NCBI RefSeq assembly: GCF_022605165.1
Contig: NC_063076.1
Coordinates: 248,001 to 312,000 of the forward strand
Source: Purpureocillium takamizusanense
Taxonomy: Eukaryota > Ascomycota > Sordariomycetes > Hypocreales > Ophiocordycipitaceae
Reading direction: 5' to 3'
Length of the DNA: 64,000 nucleotides
Positions 42,215 to 52,617 of this stretch are shown piece by piece. The position numbers and the translations under genes were made by a program. How positions within the stretch are numbered: position 1 is the first letter of the stretch; each line of letters begins with the position of its first letter. A model generated the notes under the pieces. The model was not told where the DNA came from and did no database searches. It saw only the letters and a list, made by a program, of their open reading frames with translations.

Positions 42215-43987
42215 CTACGCGCGCTCGCCGTTAGACGCCGACTCTCCGCCTCTTGCCGGCTTCCCGCGAACGTCCTGCCACGTCGCGCCAAAACGGCGCC
42301 CCGTCGATGCCAGGAGGCTCTCCTCCTCATCAGCCTCGGCATCCTCGTCGAGCTCGGCGATGCTGACCCGCGGCGTGCGCACGAGTGCCGTGGCCAGGAC
42401 GACGAGAAAGACGCCGAGGAAGGCAAACTGCGCCCAGAAATCGACAATGCCGAAAAACGGCCAGGTGATGGTGATGCGGTTGAGGAAGGTGGACATGGCC
42501 GAGGGCGTGCACACGTCCCGGGCATGCTTGTGCTCGAGCGCCTCGGAGCACGGCATGATGAGGTCGAGGTCGTGCTCGCAATCGGGCTGGGCCCCGGGAC
42601 GGTCGGGGGTGCGCGAGCAAAACGTCTGCGTGCCGTAAATAGAGTACTGCGGGGCGATGAGCATGGCCACGGCGTAGTTGATGGCGAGGATGGCAAGGGC
42701 CATCATGACGGTCGCAATGAGCAGGGCCTGGGGGGCGGTGCGGCCTCTGCGGATCTGGAAGATGCGGATCCACAGGAAGCGAATGCCGACGGTGGCGATG
42801 CCAGAAATGGTGCTGCTGAAGAGGAAGAGCACCAGCAGCGCCATGAGGACGTAGTCGACGGGGAAGACGCGTGCCGTCTTGACAAAGATCCAGTTCATGG
42901 GCTGGAAGACGTTGATCTGGCCGAGGATGTAGCCGCAGTGCTGCTTGCAGATGGAGTTCTTGGCCTTGTCGACGCCGGTGATGAACATGGAGATCCAGAC
43001 GAGGACGGAGAGCGCGAGCAGCAGGATGCCGCCGAGCATCTTGACGGGCCGGAAGAGGGCGCACAGCTTCAGCCACGCCTGGTACACCCGGCTCCGGCCT
43101 TGGCCCTGTGCCTCGGCGGCGAGCCTCTCGCGACGGACGAGCGTCTGCTCCTCCCGAACGAGCGCGTCGAGCTCACGGCGGTCCTTGCGCGACATGCCTT
43201 CGCGGTTGCCGGCGTTGCGCATCTCCAGCTGGCGCTGGCGCTCGCGGTTCTGCTCGAGCTGCGTGGCCGTCGTGGCGGAGAGCTGCGGAGCCGAGATGGA
43301 GGGCGCCGAGCGGATGAAGGAGATGGGCATCAACGCGAGGCCGGCGCCCGTGTAGAGCACGTAGAGCAGGGTCCCGAGCGTGACGAGGAGCCCGAGGGCA
43401 AAGGTCAGCGCCTTTTCGCCATGGTTCTGCGCGACGAGACGCTTGAAGTAGTCGAGGTCCCAGTGGCCACGGGTGGCGTCGCCGGCGGCGGGGACGAAGA
43501 AGCCGAGGAGGAAGAGCACGACGACGAGGGCGACGAAGAAGAGCGTGTATTTTGCGGCGGCGGCGAACCGGCTCGTCCAGGTGCGGCCCTCCTCCTCGAA
43601 CTCGATCTCATCGTACTCCTCGTACCAAAAGTAGGCAAAGGGGATGACGACGAGGCAGAGGAGGGCGTCGAGGCTGTAGAGGGTGTAGTAGACGATCTTG
43701 AGTTGGACGAGGATGGCGTCGACGCGGTCGGGCGTGGCCCACGGCTTCTTGGCGCCGAGGGGGACGGAGCCGGTCGCGGAGACGAGGGCAATATCGACGG
43801 GGAGCAGCAGCACAGTGGCGAGCAGCGAGGTCAGGGCGAGGATGGCGACGATGCTGACGATGGCGGAGCGGTCGCGGGGCGCCTGCCAGGTGAAGGCGGT
43901 GATGGTCGCGGCCACGAGGCACAGGCCGACGGCGACGGCGTAGGTGACCCAGATGAGGCTGGTCTGGACGAGGCCCGCGTCGGCCAT
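42215..43987 (-). CDS. LMBD1-type lysosomal/vacuolar membrane transporter
   Basis: Single exon, 590 residues from [14 protein letters not shown]. About nine membrane spans: several in the first 200 residues, a long cytosolic Arg/Glu-rich coiled section at about 250-330 ([13 protein letters not shown]), then the rest. This layout and motifs such as [11 protein letters not shown] and G-Y-I-L-G-Q-I-N match the LMBR1 family, in which fungal members are usually called probable lysosomal cobalamin transporters. Most fungi neither make nor use cobalamin, so the true cargo is open. A C-terminal acidic stretch ([11 protein letters not shown]) resembles sorting signals. Confidence 0.9.
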   Translation of the reverse strand: MADAGLVQTSLIWVTYAVAVGLCLVAATITAFTWQAPRDRSAIVSIVAILALTSLLATVLLLPVDIALVSATGSVPLGAKKPWATPDRVDAILVQLKIVYYTLYSLDALLCLVVIPFAYFWYEEYDEIEFEEEGRTWTSRFAAAAKYTLFFVALVVVLFLLGFFVPAAGDATRGHWDLDYFKRLVAQNHGEKALTFALGLLVTLGTLLYVLYTGAGLALMPISFIRSAPSISAPQLSATTATQLEQNRERQRQLEMRNAGNREGMSRKDRRELDALVREEQTLVRRERLAAEAQGQGRSRVYQAWLKLCALFRPVKMLGGILLLALSVLVWISMFITGVDKAKNSICKQHCGYILGQINVFQPMNWIFVKTARVFPVDYVLMALLVLFLFSSTISGIATVGIRFLWIRIFQIRRGRTAPQALLIATVMMALAILAINYAVAMLIAPQYSIYGTQTFCSRTPDRPGAQPDCEHDLDLIMPCSEALEHKHARDVCTPSAMSTFLNRITITWPFFGIVDFWAQFAFLGVFLVVLATALVRTPRVSIAELDEDAEADEEESLLASTGRRFGATWQDVRGKPARGGESASNGERA

Positions 43988-44472
43988 GTTGGGCGACGGC
44001 GACGGCGACGGCGGTTCAAGAGCTGACACGTGGGCGTGTTGTCGTGATCTGGGAATGCGCAATGTTGCGGGGGAGCAGCGGCGAGCGGTCGGGGGCTGGA
44101 TGGCGGGCGGAGCCTAAAAGCATGGTAGCCGCATCGTGACGCAATCATGCGTGTCGCGCTTGGCTGGAATGCGGGTGTCTACGGCTGATTTGATACAGGG
44201 ATGAGGCCACTGGCATTACGTCCACTAACAGAGCTATGGCATGACAGGACACCAAATGCACATTCAGTTGCTTAGGCTGATAGTAATTTACCTTTTAAAG
44301 CATCTACCTACTGTACCTAAGCCATGCAGTTACCTCAGAGTTTCGGCATGGCATAATGCGGAATTCTTCCTTGAGGACTGTAATGACGCGACTTCGTGGC
44401 CAAAGTGACAATGTTCTCCATAAGAGGGCGAAGCGTGGCTGACGCACCATCGCACAGAACTGTCAGTGCATG
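43988..44472. other. Intergenic region
   Basis: Promoter of the LMBD1-type gene and 3' end of the convergent-side neighbour. An AT-richer patch lies at 44260-44360. No gene seen. Confidence 0.5.
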
Positions 44473-45604
44473 TCACGATGCCCCGACCGCAACCTTGCCG
44501 TCCTTCTTCCTCCTCCTCGCAAACTGCACCGCGCGATGACTCCGTTCGTCGAACCCCGCCGCCGGTCCGACGTGCATCTCGCGCCAGCAGCGCGCGCAGT
44601 ACGGGTCGCCGTCACACCCGACGCACCGCAGCGTGGCGTCCTCGAGGCAGACGGTGCACCACGAGTCCACGTCGTCGTCGGTGTAGCGCGTCGTGGTCGT
44701 CAGACGCTTGGGGCCCTTGGCGGGCTTCGAGGTGGGCACCGAGGGCAGAGACGAAGAAGGGTCCGAAGAAGGTGACGATGACGCTCGGAGAGCGGCCATC
44801 CGTGCGGTCAGGTCGTCGAGCGTGCGTGTTTGAGGGCTGCCGAGAGGCGAGCTCGAGGGAAGCGTGTCAAGACTGGGCGGCAGAGACGGGAGGTCTAGTT
44901 CTTCCGGGGCTACGTCGTCAGCTGTAGCATCTCGGGTATCAGGATAGCCGTCCAGCGCCTGCTTGGCATCGATCTCTACCTCGTCGTGAAGGCGGGCAAT
45001 CACGTCGGCGACGTCTCTGCCCATCCGCTCACCGTCCGAGTCGTCCGAGTCTCCTCTGTCATCAGCCCCTCGCAACCCTTCTTCGTCCTGGACCCCTGCG
45101 CCCTCACCCTTGGGCACAGACTTGGAAAGCTCCTCGAGAAGAGCTCTGACATCCTCTTCTCGGGGCTCGTTCGGTTGCGGCAGGCGGTGTTCTGTATCCA
45201 CATCCTCGAGGAGCTCCTCGAGCGTCCTGTCGTCCGTCTCAAATGCTGCATCCACGTCTTCATTCTCGGGTGGTTCTGGTCTCGGAGGCTGCCCGGGCTG
45301 GACTGCCGTGACGGGAGTGGGCGCTGAAGGTTTGGGAGGGGCTTTGCTGGCGGGCGGCGCGGTGGGAGACTCTGTGCGGTCGCGCAGAGAGCGGAGGCGG
45401 TCCGCGAGGGCTTCCTCGCGTGTGGGTCTCTTGGCTCTCTCGAGCGCGTCGATGTCGACCCTACAGGCCGCGTGAGTAGGCGACTGCAACGAGGAGCAAA
45501 CGGGTGATGACGCACGAGGGTGCTGGCAGTTTCCTCGGAGCCGTGCTGGAGCCGCGTAGTGCCTGCAGCCGATCGAGCAACGACTTGTCTATTTCGTCGT
45601 GCAT
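44473..45604 (-). CDS. ANCHR/ZFYVE19-like zinc-finger protein, two exons
   Basis: Exons 45604-45516 and 45460-44473, 358 residues. The 55-nt intron (GTGCGT...CTGTAG) fits phase 2+1 and joins R-K-L-P-A-P-S to V-D-I-D-A-L-E-R. N-terminus M-H-D-E-I-D-K-S-L-L-D-R-L-Q-A-L. A long acidic disordered middle has short helices (R-T-L-E-E-L-L-E-D-V). The C-terminus is a compact zinc finger with C-x-x-C, C-x-x-C, C-x-x-C and His (C-T-V-C-L-E-D-A-T-L-R-C) like the end of animal abscission/NoCut checkpoint regulator ANCHR. The animal protein's FYVE domain is absent. A role in ESCRT-linked division control is inference from that end only. Confidence 0.8.
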
Positions 45605-45736
45605 GCTAAGGACGAGTCACGGGTAAGGCTGATGAGTGTCGTTGGACTGGCAGAATACGTCTTGCGCCGACTCATGCGGCGAACGGACATGTGCCTACGA
45701 CGCAGCATGGGTTTACGGTACGGAGTGCGTGTATGA

Positions 45737-46216
45737 TCATGGGGGGGGAAGATACGGCGGACACAGTGGGGGGCTGGCAAGGGTCGACAATGACTGTCTA
45801 TTAGTAGTTAATAAAAGTACGTGATACCTAGTCGACTGTGGCCGACGGAACTCCAGCTCCCTAGCCCCACCATTCCCCGTCACTCTCAGCCTGACCCACA
45901 CACATGCATACCCGTCCACTGGGCACCCGCCTTCTTCGTGTATCCTCGAGTCGACTTTGCTGCCGTGGTTCTCGATCTCGTGCAGGCATAACCAGTTGTC
46001 CTCTATGCCGTGCTCATAAGAGTCGAGCACGCGCTCCCGCAGCCCGCTGCTCGACGGGGCAAAGGCCAAGTTTCTGGCCGCGTGCGCGACCAACTTGGGG
46101 TCGCTGGAGCCGGCCAGGGCCACGTCGCGGCATGCCAGGGCGGCACCGTGGTACGCCGCGGCGAGGGCCTGAGGCTCGGGCCTGCCGTGCTCGTGCAGGT
46201 CGCAGCCCGGGCTCAA
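45737..46216 (-). CDS. Possible C-terminal part of the coiled-coil protein, in another frame
   Basis: This frame has strong C/G third-position bias up to about 45960 and reads L-S-P-G-C-D-L-H-E-H-G, then L-V-A-H-A-A-R-N-L-A-F-A-P and D-N-W-L-C-L-H-E-I-E-N. It has no ATG of its own near the start. It stays open upstream past the point where the coiled-coil frame ends (46213), reading R-K-R-A-R-Q-L there. An intron from GTGGAG (about 46291) to GGCAG (about 46218), both phase 0, would link the two; so would a single-base difference. The 3' end beyond about 45950 loses bias and may contain another intron. Confidence 0.5.
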   Translation of the reverse strand: MSPGCDLHEHGRPEPQALAAAYHGAALACRDVALAGSSDPKLVAHAARNLAFAPSSSGLRERVLDSYEHGIEDNWLCLHEIENHGSKVDSRIHEEGGCPVDGYACVWVRLRVTGNGGARELEFRRPQSTRYHVLLLTTNRQSLSTLASPPLCPPYLPPP

Positions 46217-48279
46217 CTGCCGCGCGCGCTTGCGTTGGGGGTCGTTTTGCGTGGGCGCGGCGACGGCGGCCTCGCCGTTTGTTCCTCCACGTGCTGCAGG
46301 AGCCCCTGGTTCTCCGCCTCGAGCTCGCCGACCCGGACCTCGAGCTGGGCCGCGGTGTTGGCCGCATCCTCGCGGAGGCGTGCCGCCTCGTTCAGCTGCG
46401 CCTCGAGCATGTTGTTCTCGTCCTGGGCGGCCAGCAGGCTGCCCTCGACGGCCCGGACCCTAGCCGTGTCCGGGACCGACGACATGAACCGCTCGAGGCT
46501 GGTCCGGAGCATCGCCTCGACCCCCGCCACGCCGGCGTCGCGTGCCCCCTGCTCGGCGACGCTCTTCTGCCGGCGTTCCTCGTCGAGCTGCTTCTGCAGC
46601 TCGCTGCAGCGGCCCTCGGCCACGTTGGCGTCCCCCCTGGCTGTTTCCAGCTTCTGCTCGAGCAACGTTGCCCTGCCTTCCCACCTGGTGGCGGCATCGT
46701 TCTTTATGCCGTACGCCTCGTGGCTCGCCTTCGCGGCGGTCTTGAGGTCCTTGATGGCCCGATGCGCCTCGCGCAGATCCTCCGACGTCTGCTCGGCCGC
46801 GGCAAGGAGCTCCTTGACCCGCTTCTCGGCATCGTCGACGGCGGACCTGCTCTCGACGAGCTCGTCTTCGAGGTGCTGTCCCCTGACCACGGCGGAATTC
46901 TCCCTGCGCTCGGCGTGCAGCAGCTCCAAGGCCTTTGCGTTGAGCTGCCCTTGAAGGGCTGCGATATCCTCGGCATGCGAGCTGTCCATGGCCTCACGAG
47001 ACCGCGCGGCCTCGTCCACCGCTCGCCGCGTCGTCTCGGCGTTGCTACGCTCCTGATGCAGAGACTCCACGAGGACATCGCGCTCGCCCCTGACCGCTTC
47101 CAAGAGCGCCTTGCCCACGTCGACCTCTCTCTTTAGCTGCCGCGCCTCGGCCTTTGACGCGGTCGCGTCTGCTACCGCTTGGTCCTTGAGGCGCCGCAGC
47201 TCGGACGACTCGGCATTCGCATCGCCCCTGGCCTTGTCCAGCTCGCCCCTGGCCTTGTGCACCTCGCCCCTGAGCTTCGCGACTTGATCGTCGCGCGCCT
47301 TGAGCGCCGAGGCCGCCTCGGCGTCGCCCGTCGCCTTGTCTTCTCTGACCCGTCGCAGCTCATCCACCGCGGCAGCTCGGTCGTCGGCGATGGCCTTGAC
47401 CTGCCCCTCTAGCCTCGCGACATCTTGGTCGCGTACGCCGAGCGCGGTGGCCTGGGCGGCCGCCTCCTCTTGCAGCCGCTTTTGATCAGCCCCTGCGTCG
47501 GTGAGCCGTCTCTGCAGGCCCGTGATGACCGCGTCGCGGTCCTCGAGCGCGGTGGCCTTGGTGGCCGCCTCCTCCGACGCCGCGGTCCTCTCTTGCTGCA
47601 GCGTCGCCTCACGAGCCTCTGCATCGGCGAGGCGTCGCTGCAGGTCCTGGACCACGGTGGCCTTGGCGGCCGTCTCCTTTGTCGCCTTAGCCTTCTCCTC
47701 CTGCAGCCGCGCCTCGCGAGTCTCTGCATCGGCGAGGCGTTGCTGTAGGTCCTGGACCACGGTGGTCTTGGCGGCCGCCTCATCTACCGCCGCCGTCTTC
47801 TCCTCCTGCAGCCGCGCCTCACGAGCCTCTGCATCCTCGAGCCGTCGCTCCAGGTCCTGGAGCGCGGAGGTTGCCCTGTTGTCCCTCTGGAGCGCTTCTT
47901 CTCTCAACCGTCGCAGCTCCCCGAGCTCGGCGTCGACGAGGGTCCTGTCTGCCTCGATGATGCGCGATGCCCTGCTCATGGCCTCATAGCTCGCCACCCA
48001 ACCACTAAGTGCCGAGCCGAGGCCGGACTGGACAGTTGTCAGGGTGGCACCCAGACCGCGCAGAGCATCCTGCACGGCCTGCCGCCCAGAGACTTCTTCC
48101 TCGCGTTGACGAAGGGCTCGATGTCGGCTGTGATAGTCGGCCCTCAACTTGCGGTAGTCCGCCTCGAGCTGGTCGTGAGCTCGTCTGGTAACGTGGGCCA
48201 ACGCTCGGATCTCTATGGCATTTGCCGGGATGGAAGCCCTCTCGGCTTGTTGTTGCATATGTCTCAATAACGATTCCAT
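46213..48279 (-). CDS. Long coiled-coil protein with internal repeats
   Basis: Frame of 688 residues from M-E-S-L-L-R-H-M-Q-Q-Q, almost entirely charged heptad sequence rich in Ala, Glu, Arg, Leu. A 37-residue unit (A-R-L-Q-E-E-K then V-V-Q-D-L-Q-R-R-L-A-D-A-E) repeats three to four times at about 145-270. No head domain, signal peptide or membrane span. It resembles myosin-tail or SMC-like rods only in general character, so I give no function. The last 20 residues of this frame (R-P-P-S-P-R-P-R-K) look like out-of-frame sequence, because the adjacent frame continues with good bias (see 45737-46216). Divergent from the gene at 49092 across a minisatellite. Confidence 0.8.
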   Translation of the reverse strand: MESLLRHMQQQAERASIPANAIEIRALAHVTRRAHDQLEADYRKLRADYHSRHRALRQREEEVSGRQAVQDALRGLGATLTTVQSGLGSALSGWVASYEAMSRASRIIEADRTLVDAELGELRRLREEALQRDNRATSALQDLERRLEDAEAREARLQEEKTAAVDEAAAKTTVVQDLQQRLADAETREARLQEEKAKATKETAAKATVVQDLQRRLADAEAREATLQQERTAASEEAATKATALEDRDAVITGLQRRLTDAGADQKRLQEEAAAQATALGVRDQDVARLEGQVKAIADDRAAAVDELRRVREDKATGDAEAASALKARDDQVAKLRGEVHKARGELDKARGDANAESSELRRLKDQAVADATASKAEARQLKREVDVGKALLEAVRGERDVLVESLHQERSNAETTRRAVDEAARSREAMDSSHAEDIAALQGQLNAKALELLHAERRENSAVVRGQHLEDELVESRSAVDDAEKRVKELLAAAEQTSEDLREAHRAIKDLKTAAKASHEAYGIKNDAATRWEGRATLLEQKLETARGDANVAEGRCSELQKQLDEERRQKSVAEQGARDAGVAGVEAMLRTSLERFMSSVPDTARVRAVEGSLLAAQDENNMLEAQLNEAARLREDAANTAAQLEVRVGELEAENQGLLQHVEEQTARPPSPRPRKTTPNASARGS

Positions 48280-48639
48280 GTTGAATTGTCATTGACATGA
48301 CGACAATCGTGAGCAGGGATTCGAGGGCGACGACTTTGTGGGAAGCGCACGAGGGCACGATGTAGGGCTGGTGCATCAAGAGACTGGGGAAGGTACTATG
48401 CGGGCTCCTGCCCCGACGACGCTCCATCGCTCGCGCTTCGTCAATGAGCCAGATGCAATGTACCCTTGAGGTCCTCGATGGATCGTCTACAGTCGCATAC
48501 ATCTCGAGCACGCATTCGAACGGACGGAACGATTTGACGCTAGCTATAGTAAATTCAAGGTGGCATTAGAAGCGCAGACAAGGACGTTGTAGTCATCTCA
48601 TTCTGCCGCGCACTGGCCCGCACAGTTTCCCGTATACCC

Positions 48640-48950
48640 GCACACTAGCCCACACAGTCGCCTGCACAGTCGCCTGCACACTTACCTGCACACTCGCCTG
48701 CACACTCGCCTGCACACTCACCTGCACACTCACCTGCACACTCACCTGCACACTCACCTATACAGTCGCCTACACAGTCACTCGCACACTCACCTACACA
48801 CTCACTCGCATACTCACTCGCACACTCACCTGCATACTCACTTGCCCGCATAGTATCCCGTGTACCCGCATACTAGCCTGCACACTTACCTGCACACTTA
48901 CCTGCACACTCACCTGCACACTCACCTGCACACTCACCTGCACACATATA
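48640..48950 (+). repeat. 12-bp minisatellite with higher-order duplication
   Basis: Tandem units around CACCTGCACACT. Two non-repeat segments (about 48611-48650 and 48841-48880, both of the form GGCCCGCA...CCCGTATACCCGCA) recur about 230 bp apart, showing that a block was duplicated. Confidence 0.85.
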
Positions 48951-49091
48951 CTTAGCCCGCAATATTAGGTCAGCACGGCCATTCTTGCCCGAGGGGCTAT
49001 GTGACCCACGAGCCGCTCAAGGTTTGTGCCCTTTTAACCATAGCACTACCACCCACGGATCCATAATCGCGCCGCCACGAGACACGCAACG

Positions 49092-50471
49092 ATGACGACG
49101 CCGTCGGGTGCCGATTCTTTGCCGCCGGGGATGCTGGTGACGGGTGGGACTGCGCAAGTGCAGCTGTGGAAGGCGCTTGACAAGCACGAATCTCTGTACG
49201 AGTTCATGCACGAGCTGGGGCGCGTGGGCAGGGCGCTCGACTCGGACGGAGTGCTGCAGTCCAAGAACTTTGCCGTCAACAAGACGGCCAAGGCGTTCCG
49301 GGACGCGGCGGGGGGCAAGTGGGACATGATGGCGGTGCTGCACTCGATGCCGAGGAGCATGGTGCGAGCGATTGTGCTCGGCACCGTGGCGTTTGACGAC
49401 TACGGACGAGGGTTGGAGTCGTACACCTGGCCGTCGACGACGAGCCACACGGACCGGCAGGGGGTGTACGTGATCGGGCTGCGGCGGGTTGGGCACGACG
49501 GCAGATTCCTCACGGCGGGTGAGGCAAAGCTGCTTATCGACGGCCTGAACCAGTACACAGCGGCCGCGCGACGCGCTCTGTGGCCGGTGACGGGGCCGGC
49601 GACGGAGCGGCAGCATGCCGCGGCGCAGCTGATGGCGCGCGTGGACGCGAGGGTGGCGGGCAAGGGGAACTGGCAGATTGTGTCCCCGCGCTTCATCACG
49701 TCCGAGGAGAACATGGAGCACGTGCGCGCTCTCGTCGGCTCGCTCCGGCGCGTGGTCGGCCAGATGGAGGCGGTGGGCATGGACGCAGGCGAGCGCATGG
49801 CGCAGAGCCCGCTGTACGTGGGCTGCTCGACCAACCTGCTGGCGAGGCTCGCCGACTACGAGCTCTCGCAGGACTTCAGGAGCGTGAATAACAAGCTGGC
49901 CGTGACGACAAGCATGCTGCTCGAGCTGGACCTGCCCGTGGAGCTCGTGGCTCGGATGGCGGTGCGGACGTGGATGCCGACGCAGCTGGCCGTGGCTGAG
50001 CATCTCGTCGTGACAATGGCCAGCTCTCTCGTATACCAGGGGGGCTTCAACGCGACCCAGGCGGGCGAGCGCCACGGCACCTGGAGCGGCTGCGACGACG
50101 CCCGACAGCTCGTGCTGGGCCGGACCCCGTACCTCCGCGACAACCTGGCCTGCACGCTTGGCGACATTGCGGATCGCGCCCGCTTCGAGACGGAGCTAAA
50201 CGCCTTCCTCGAGGACCTCGACAAGAGCGAGGCCGATATGCTAGACGCGGAGGTGGAGGCGGCGGCCGCCGCGCCGTATCTCCACGTCGACTGCGACGTT
50301 CTCATCCAGAGCCTCGAGGCCCGCGTCGCGCAAGTCAAGATTGCGCTCAAGGAGGCCCAAGAGGACTACGAGACGGCGCAGGTCCTGGCGAGGCTAGCGA
50401 GGATAAGCCTGCACGGGGCACGTGGGTCCACCGCGCCGGCCGACGCGCCGGCCGACGCGCACGAGACGTAG
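49092..50471 (+). CDS. Hypothetical protein of unknown family
   Basis: Single exon, 459 residues from M-T-T-P-S-G-A-D-S-L, with strong codon bias. Mostly helical-looking; features include V-G-R-A-L-D-S-D-G-V-L-Q-S-K-N-F-A-V-N near residue 50, G-V-Y-V-I-G-L-R-R-V-G near 125, and a C-terminal coiled coil (about 385-440) ending in Ala/Pro/Asp repeats. No signal peptide or membrane span. I do not recognise the family. It is divergent from the coiled-coil gene, with a minisatellite in the shared upstream region, so the two might be co-expressed; that is speculation. Confidence 0.75.
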   Translation: MTTPSGADSLPPGMLVTGGTAQVQLWKALDKHESLYEFMHELGRVGRALDSDGVLQSKNFAVNKTAKAFRDAAGGKWDMMAVLHSMPRSMVRAIVLGTVAFDDYGRGLESYTWPSTTSHTDRQGVYVIGLRRVGHDGRFLTAGEAKLLIDGLNQYTAAARRALWPVTGPATERQHAAAQLMARVDARVAGKGNWQIVSPRFITSEENMEHVRALVGSLRRVVGQMEAVGMDAGERMAQSPLYVGCSTNLLARLADYELSQDFRSVNNKLAVTTSMLLELDLPVELVARMAVRTWMPTQLAVAEHLVVTMASSLVYQGGFNATQAGERHGTWSGCDDARQLVLGRTPYLRDNLACTLGDIADRARFETELNAFLEDLDKSEADMLDAEVEAAAAAPYLHVDCDVLIQSLEARVAQVKIALKEAQEDYETAQVLARLARISLHGARGSTAPADAPADAHET

Positions 50472-51990
50472 TGGATGAGAATGGCTGGCCGCATGGGGAC
50501 GTGGGAGGGGACGATATGGGAGGGGACGACGTGGGAGGTTTACGAGGCTGGACGTCTGCTGGGGATCGCTATCTTTCAAAAATACACTACTGGCTGGCTT
50601 GACACCTCGTCTGCTTTTGACCTATGCCATGCCTCGTGACTGTGAGTGACTGTCGGACTTGTGTCACGGCCGGCAGGGAAGGCAGGCAGGGGAGCCTCGT
50701 CCGGGCCGGCGTGTGACCGTCACGGGGCCGACGGAGCTTGTGCGGCGCTAGGTTGGCAGACCGCCGCGATCGTCGTCTTGGGGCCGGCACTTGGTCCGTC
50801 TTGAGTGGGGGCCGCCACGAGGCCGTCGCTCGTCCAAACATGGGGACGGAGCAAGGGACCGCGGGGGGCCAGAACGTCACGCCGCGGGACAATGGATCGT
50901 CACCTTCTCGATCCGGCCTAGACCCGCGGCCCGACGCCGGGCTTGGACGCGCACAACACACGGCGGAGAGGCGGCCGGTTGGGTGCCTGAGGGCAGGTGA
51001 TGCTGCCATGGCATCACGGCCGAGAGACGACGTAGCACACACAGAGAGGAATAGGGGCCGACCCCTATCTGGCGCGATGGACTCGACACGTCCATGGCGA
51101 TCAGTGACGGCACACACAGCAAGGCGGGCAACAGCCTGGCTGCTCGGTCGACACGGCCATGACCACGATGGCCCACGCATAGCAAGGGAGTCAATGGTCC
51201 AGGCCGTGATGCTACCCGCCAGGTCCTCGACATGTCCATGGCGCTCACGATGACAAATGCGCAGAAAGGCAGTCAAGGTCCAGGTTGCCCCTGGTTCGAG
51301 GCAGTGATGCTGCCCGCCGCGGGGCAGGCGGCTTCGCTGAGTAGGCCTTGCATCTGCGTGCCGTAGAACGGGTAGCGGCCTGTCCGGAGCTTGAACATCT
51401 CATACGGTCATGTCTCACAGGAGTCAGCCCAGCCATGATACCCCGGTGTCTACGAGGCGTAGTGCCACGACCATGCTAACGTCGGGTCTTGAACAGTTCT
51501 AGATAGCCCCCGGCGCGCTCCGAGGTGTTAGCCGGTGCGTCGACGCTGTGCATGGCATCAGGGCAAAAGCATAGGCATGTGTACAAGGCAAATGTAAGCG
51601 ACTGCGCGTCTTGAAACAGCGGCGAACATAGAGGCATCGTTACTAAATCTCTTTAGACGTCGACGCGGCCTCTGCGTGCCGAGGTGCCCGCTCGATAGTC
51701 ACCTGCGGCTCGACATTACGGGTGCCGCTGGTCTAGCCGTCCCAATCGCTGCCTGCAATTGATCCCGCCGGGACACATTCCGGCGGCCCTTCAGCAAATC
51801 GTCACTAGCAAGTCTCTTTTGTGAGGCACGATGGAGTTGCAGATTTTGATTCAGAACTTTAGACCTCCTTCTCCCATTTCTTTGGCGGCGCCCACTTCCG
51901 CCTCTGACCGGAAAAAAAAAATCTAAACACGAGGGGAGAAGACGTTTCCAACCTTGTCCGGCCTTGTTGATCGTTGGCGTCCTTCATCCC
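50472..51990. other. Intergenic region with a degenerate duplication
   Basis: About 1.5 kb with no supported gene. A stretch near 51085-51225 is repeated in degraded form at about 51226-51330 (shared strings such as GTCCATGGCG, CAGTCAA, GGTCCAGG, GTGATGCT). Confidence 0.5.
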
Positions 51991-52617
51991 CTAGTCCTCA
52001 TCAGCATTTTGGTTGGCCTCATCATTGGTGCCGCCGCCCGCGACGCTGGACAGCATGGCCTCGGTGATTCCGCTCCGTCGGTGGACCGTAAATCGCGGTC
52101 CAGATCTGCTGTCGCCCGAGTCTAGATCCAGCTTGATCCTCTTGACTAGTTCCCGTTCGTCCGGGAAGATAAAGACCTTCATCCTCTTGGCGCCCGACTT
52201 CTCAATGGCCTGGTCGATGGCGCCGACCGCATTCTCGCCGCTAGTGACCGACATGATCTTGCCATGCTCGACATCAGTTAAGTCGGCCTGGACGTTCTCC
52301 TGGGCCCCACCGCCCTGGCTGTTCTGGAGGGTGGCGCGCGCGATCACCATCCCGTTCTCGTCCTCGACCTCCTCGTACGCGAGGCTTTCGACTTGGGGGA
52401 GAACGGCTCGCGGTCCGAAGCCCCGTCCGGCTCTCCGGCCGCCACCGCGGCCGCGCGCTCCCTGACCCTGTTGGGCGTCCTGACTCTGACCGGCGTTTCC
52501 GCCGCCGCGTCCTCCTCGTCCTCTACCACCACCACCACCACCACCACCACCACGCCGACCACGCCAACCACGACCTCTTCGTCCACCACCACCACCACGC
52601 GATCCTTCTCCAGCCAT
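51991..52617 (-). CDS. RGG-rich protein
   Basis: Single exon, 208 residues. The first 70 residues are Gly/Arg blocks (R-R-G-R-G-W-R-G-R-R-G, then R-G-R-G-G-R-G-G), typical of RNA-binding RGG tails and targets of arginine methylation. The rest (about 75-195) is a small domain with L-A-Y-E-E-V-E-D-E-N-G and K-V-F-I-F-P-D-E-R-E-L-V-K-R-I that I do not recognise, and an acidic end. A nucleic-acid role is likely from the RGG part. The leader is a TG/TGCG microsatellite. Confidence 0.7.
   Translation of the reverse strand: MAGEGSRGGGGGRRGRGWRGRRGGGGGGGGGRGRGGRGGGNAGQSQDAQQGQGARGRGGGRRAGRGFGPRAVLPQVESLAYEEVEDENGMVIARATLQNSQGGGAQENVQADLTDVEHGKIMSVTSGENAVGAIDQAIEKSGAKRMKVFIFPDERELVKRIKLDLDSGDSRSGPRFTVHRRSGITEAMLSSVAGGGTNDEANQNADED

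Noticed and set aside
41666..44026. A 786-codon open frame on the plus strand
   Set aside because: It is the mirror of the LMBD1-type gene, whose minus-strand reading has membrane spans and family motifs; the plus frame is low-complexity Asp/Glu/Arg/Gly.
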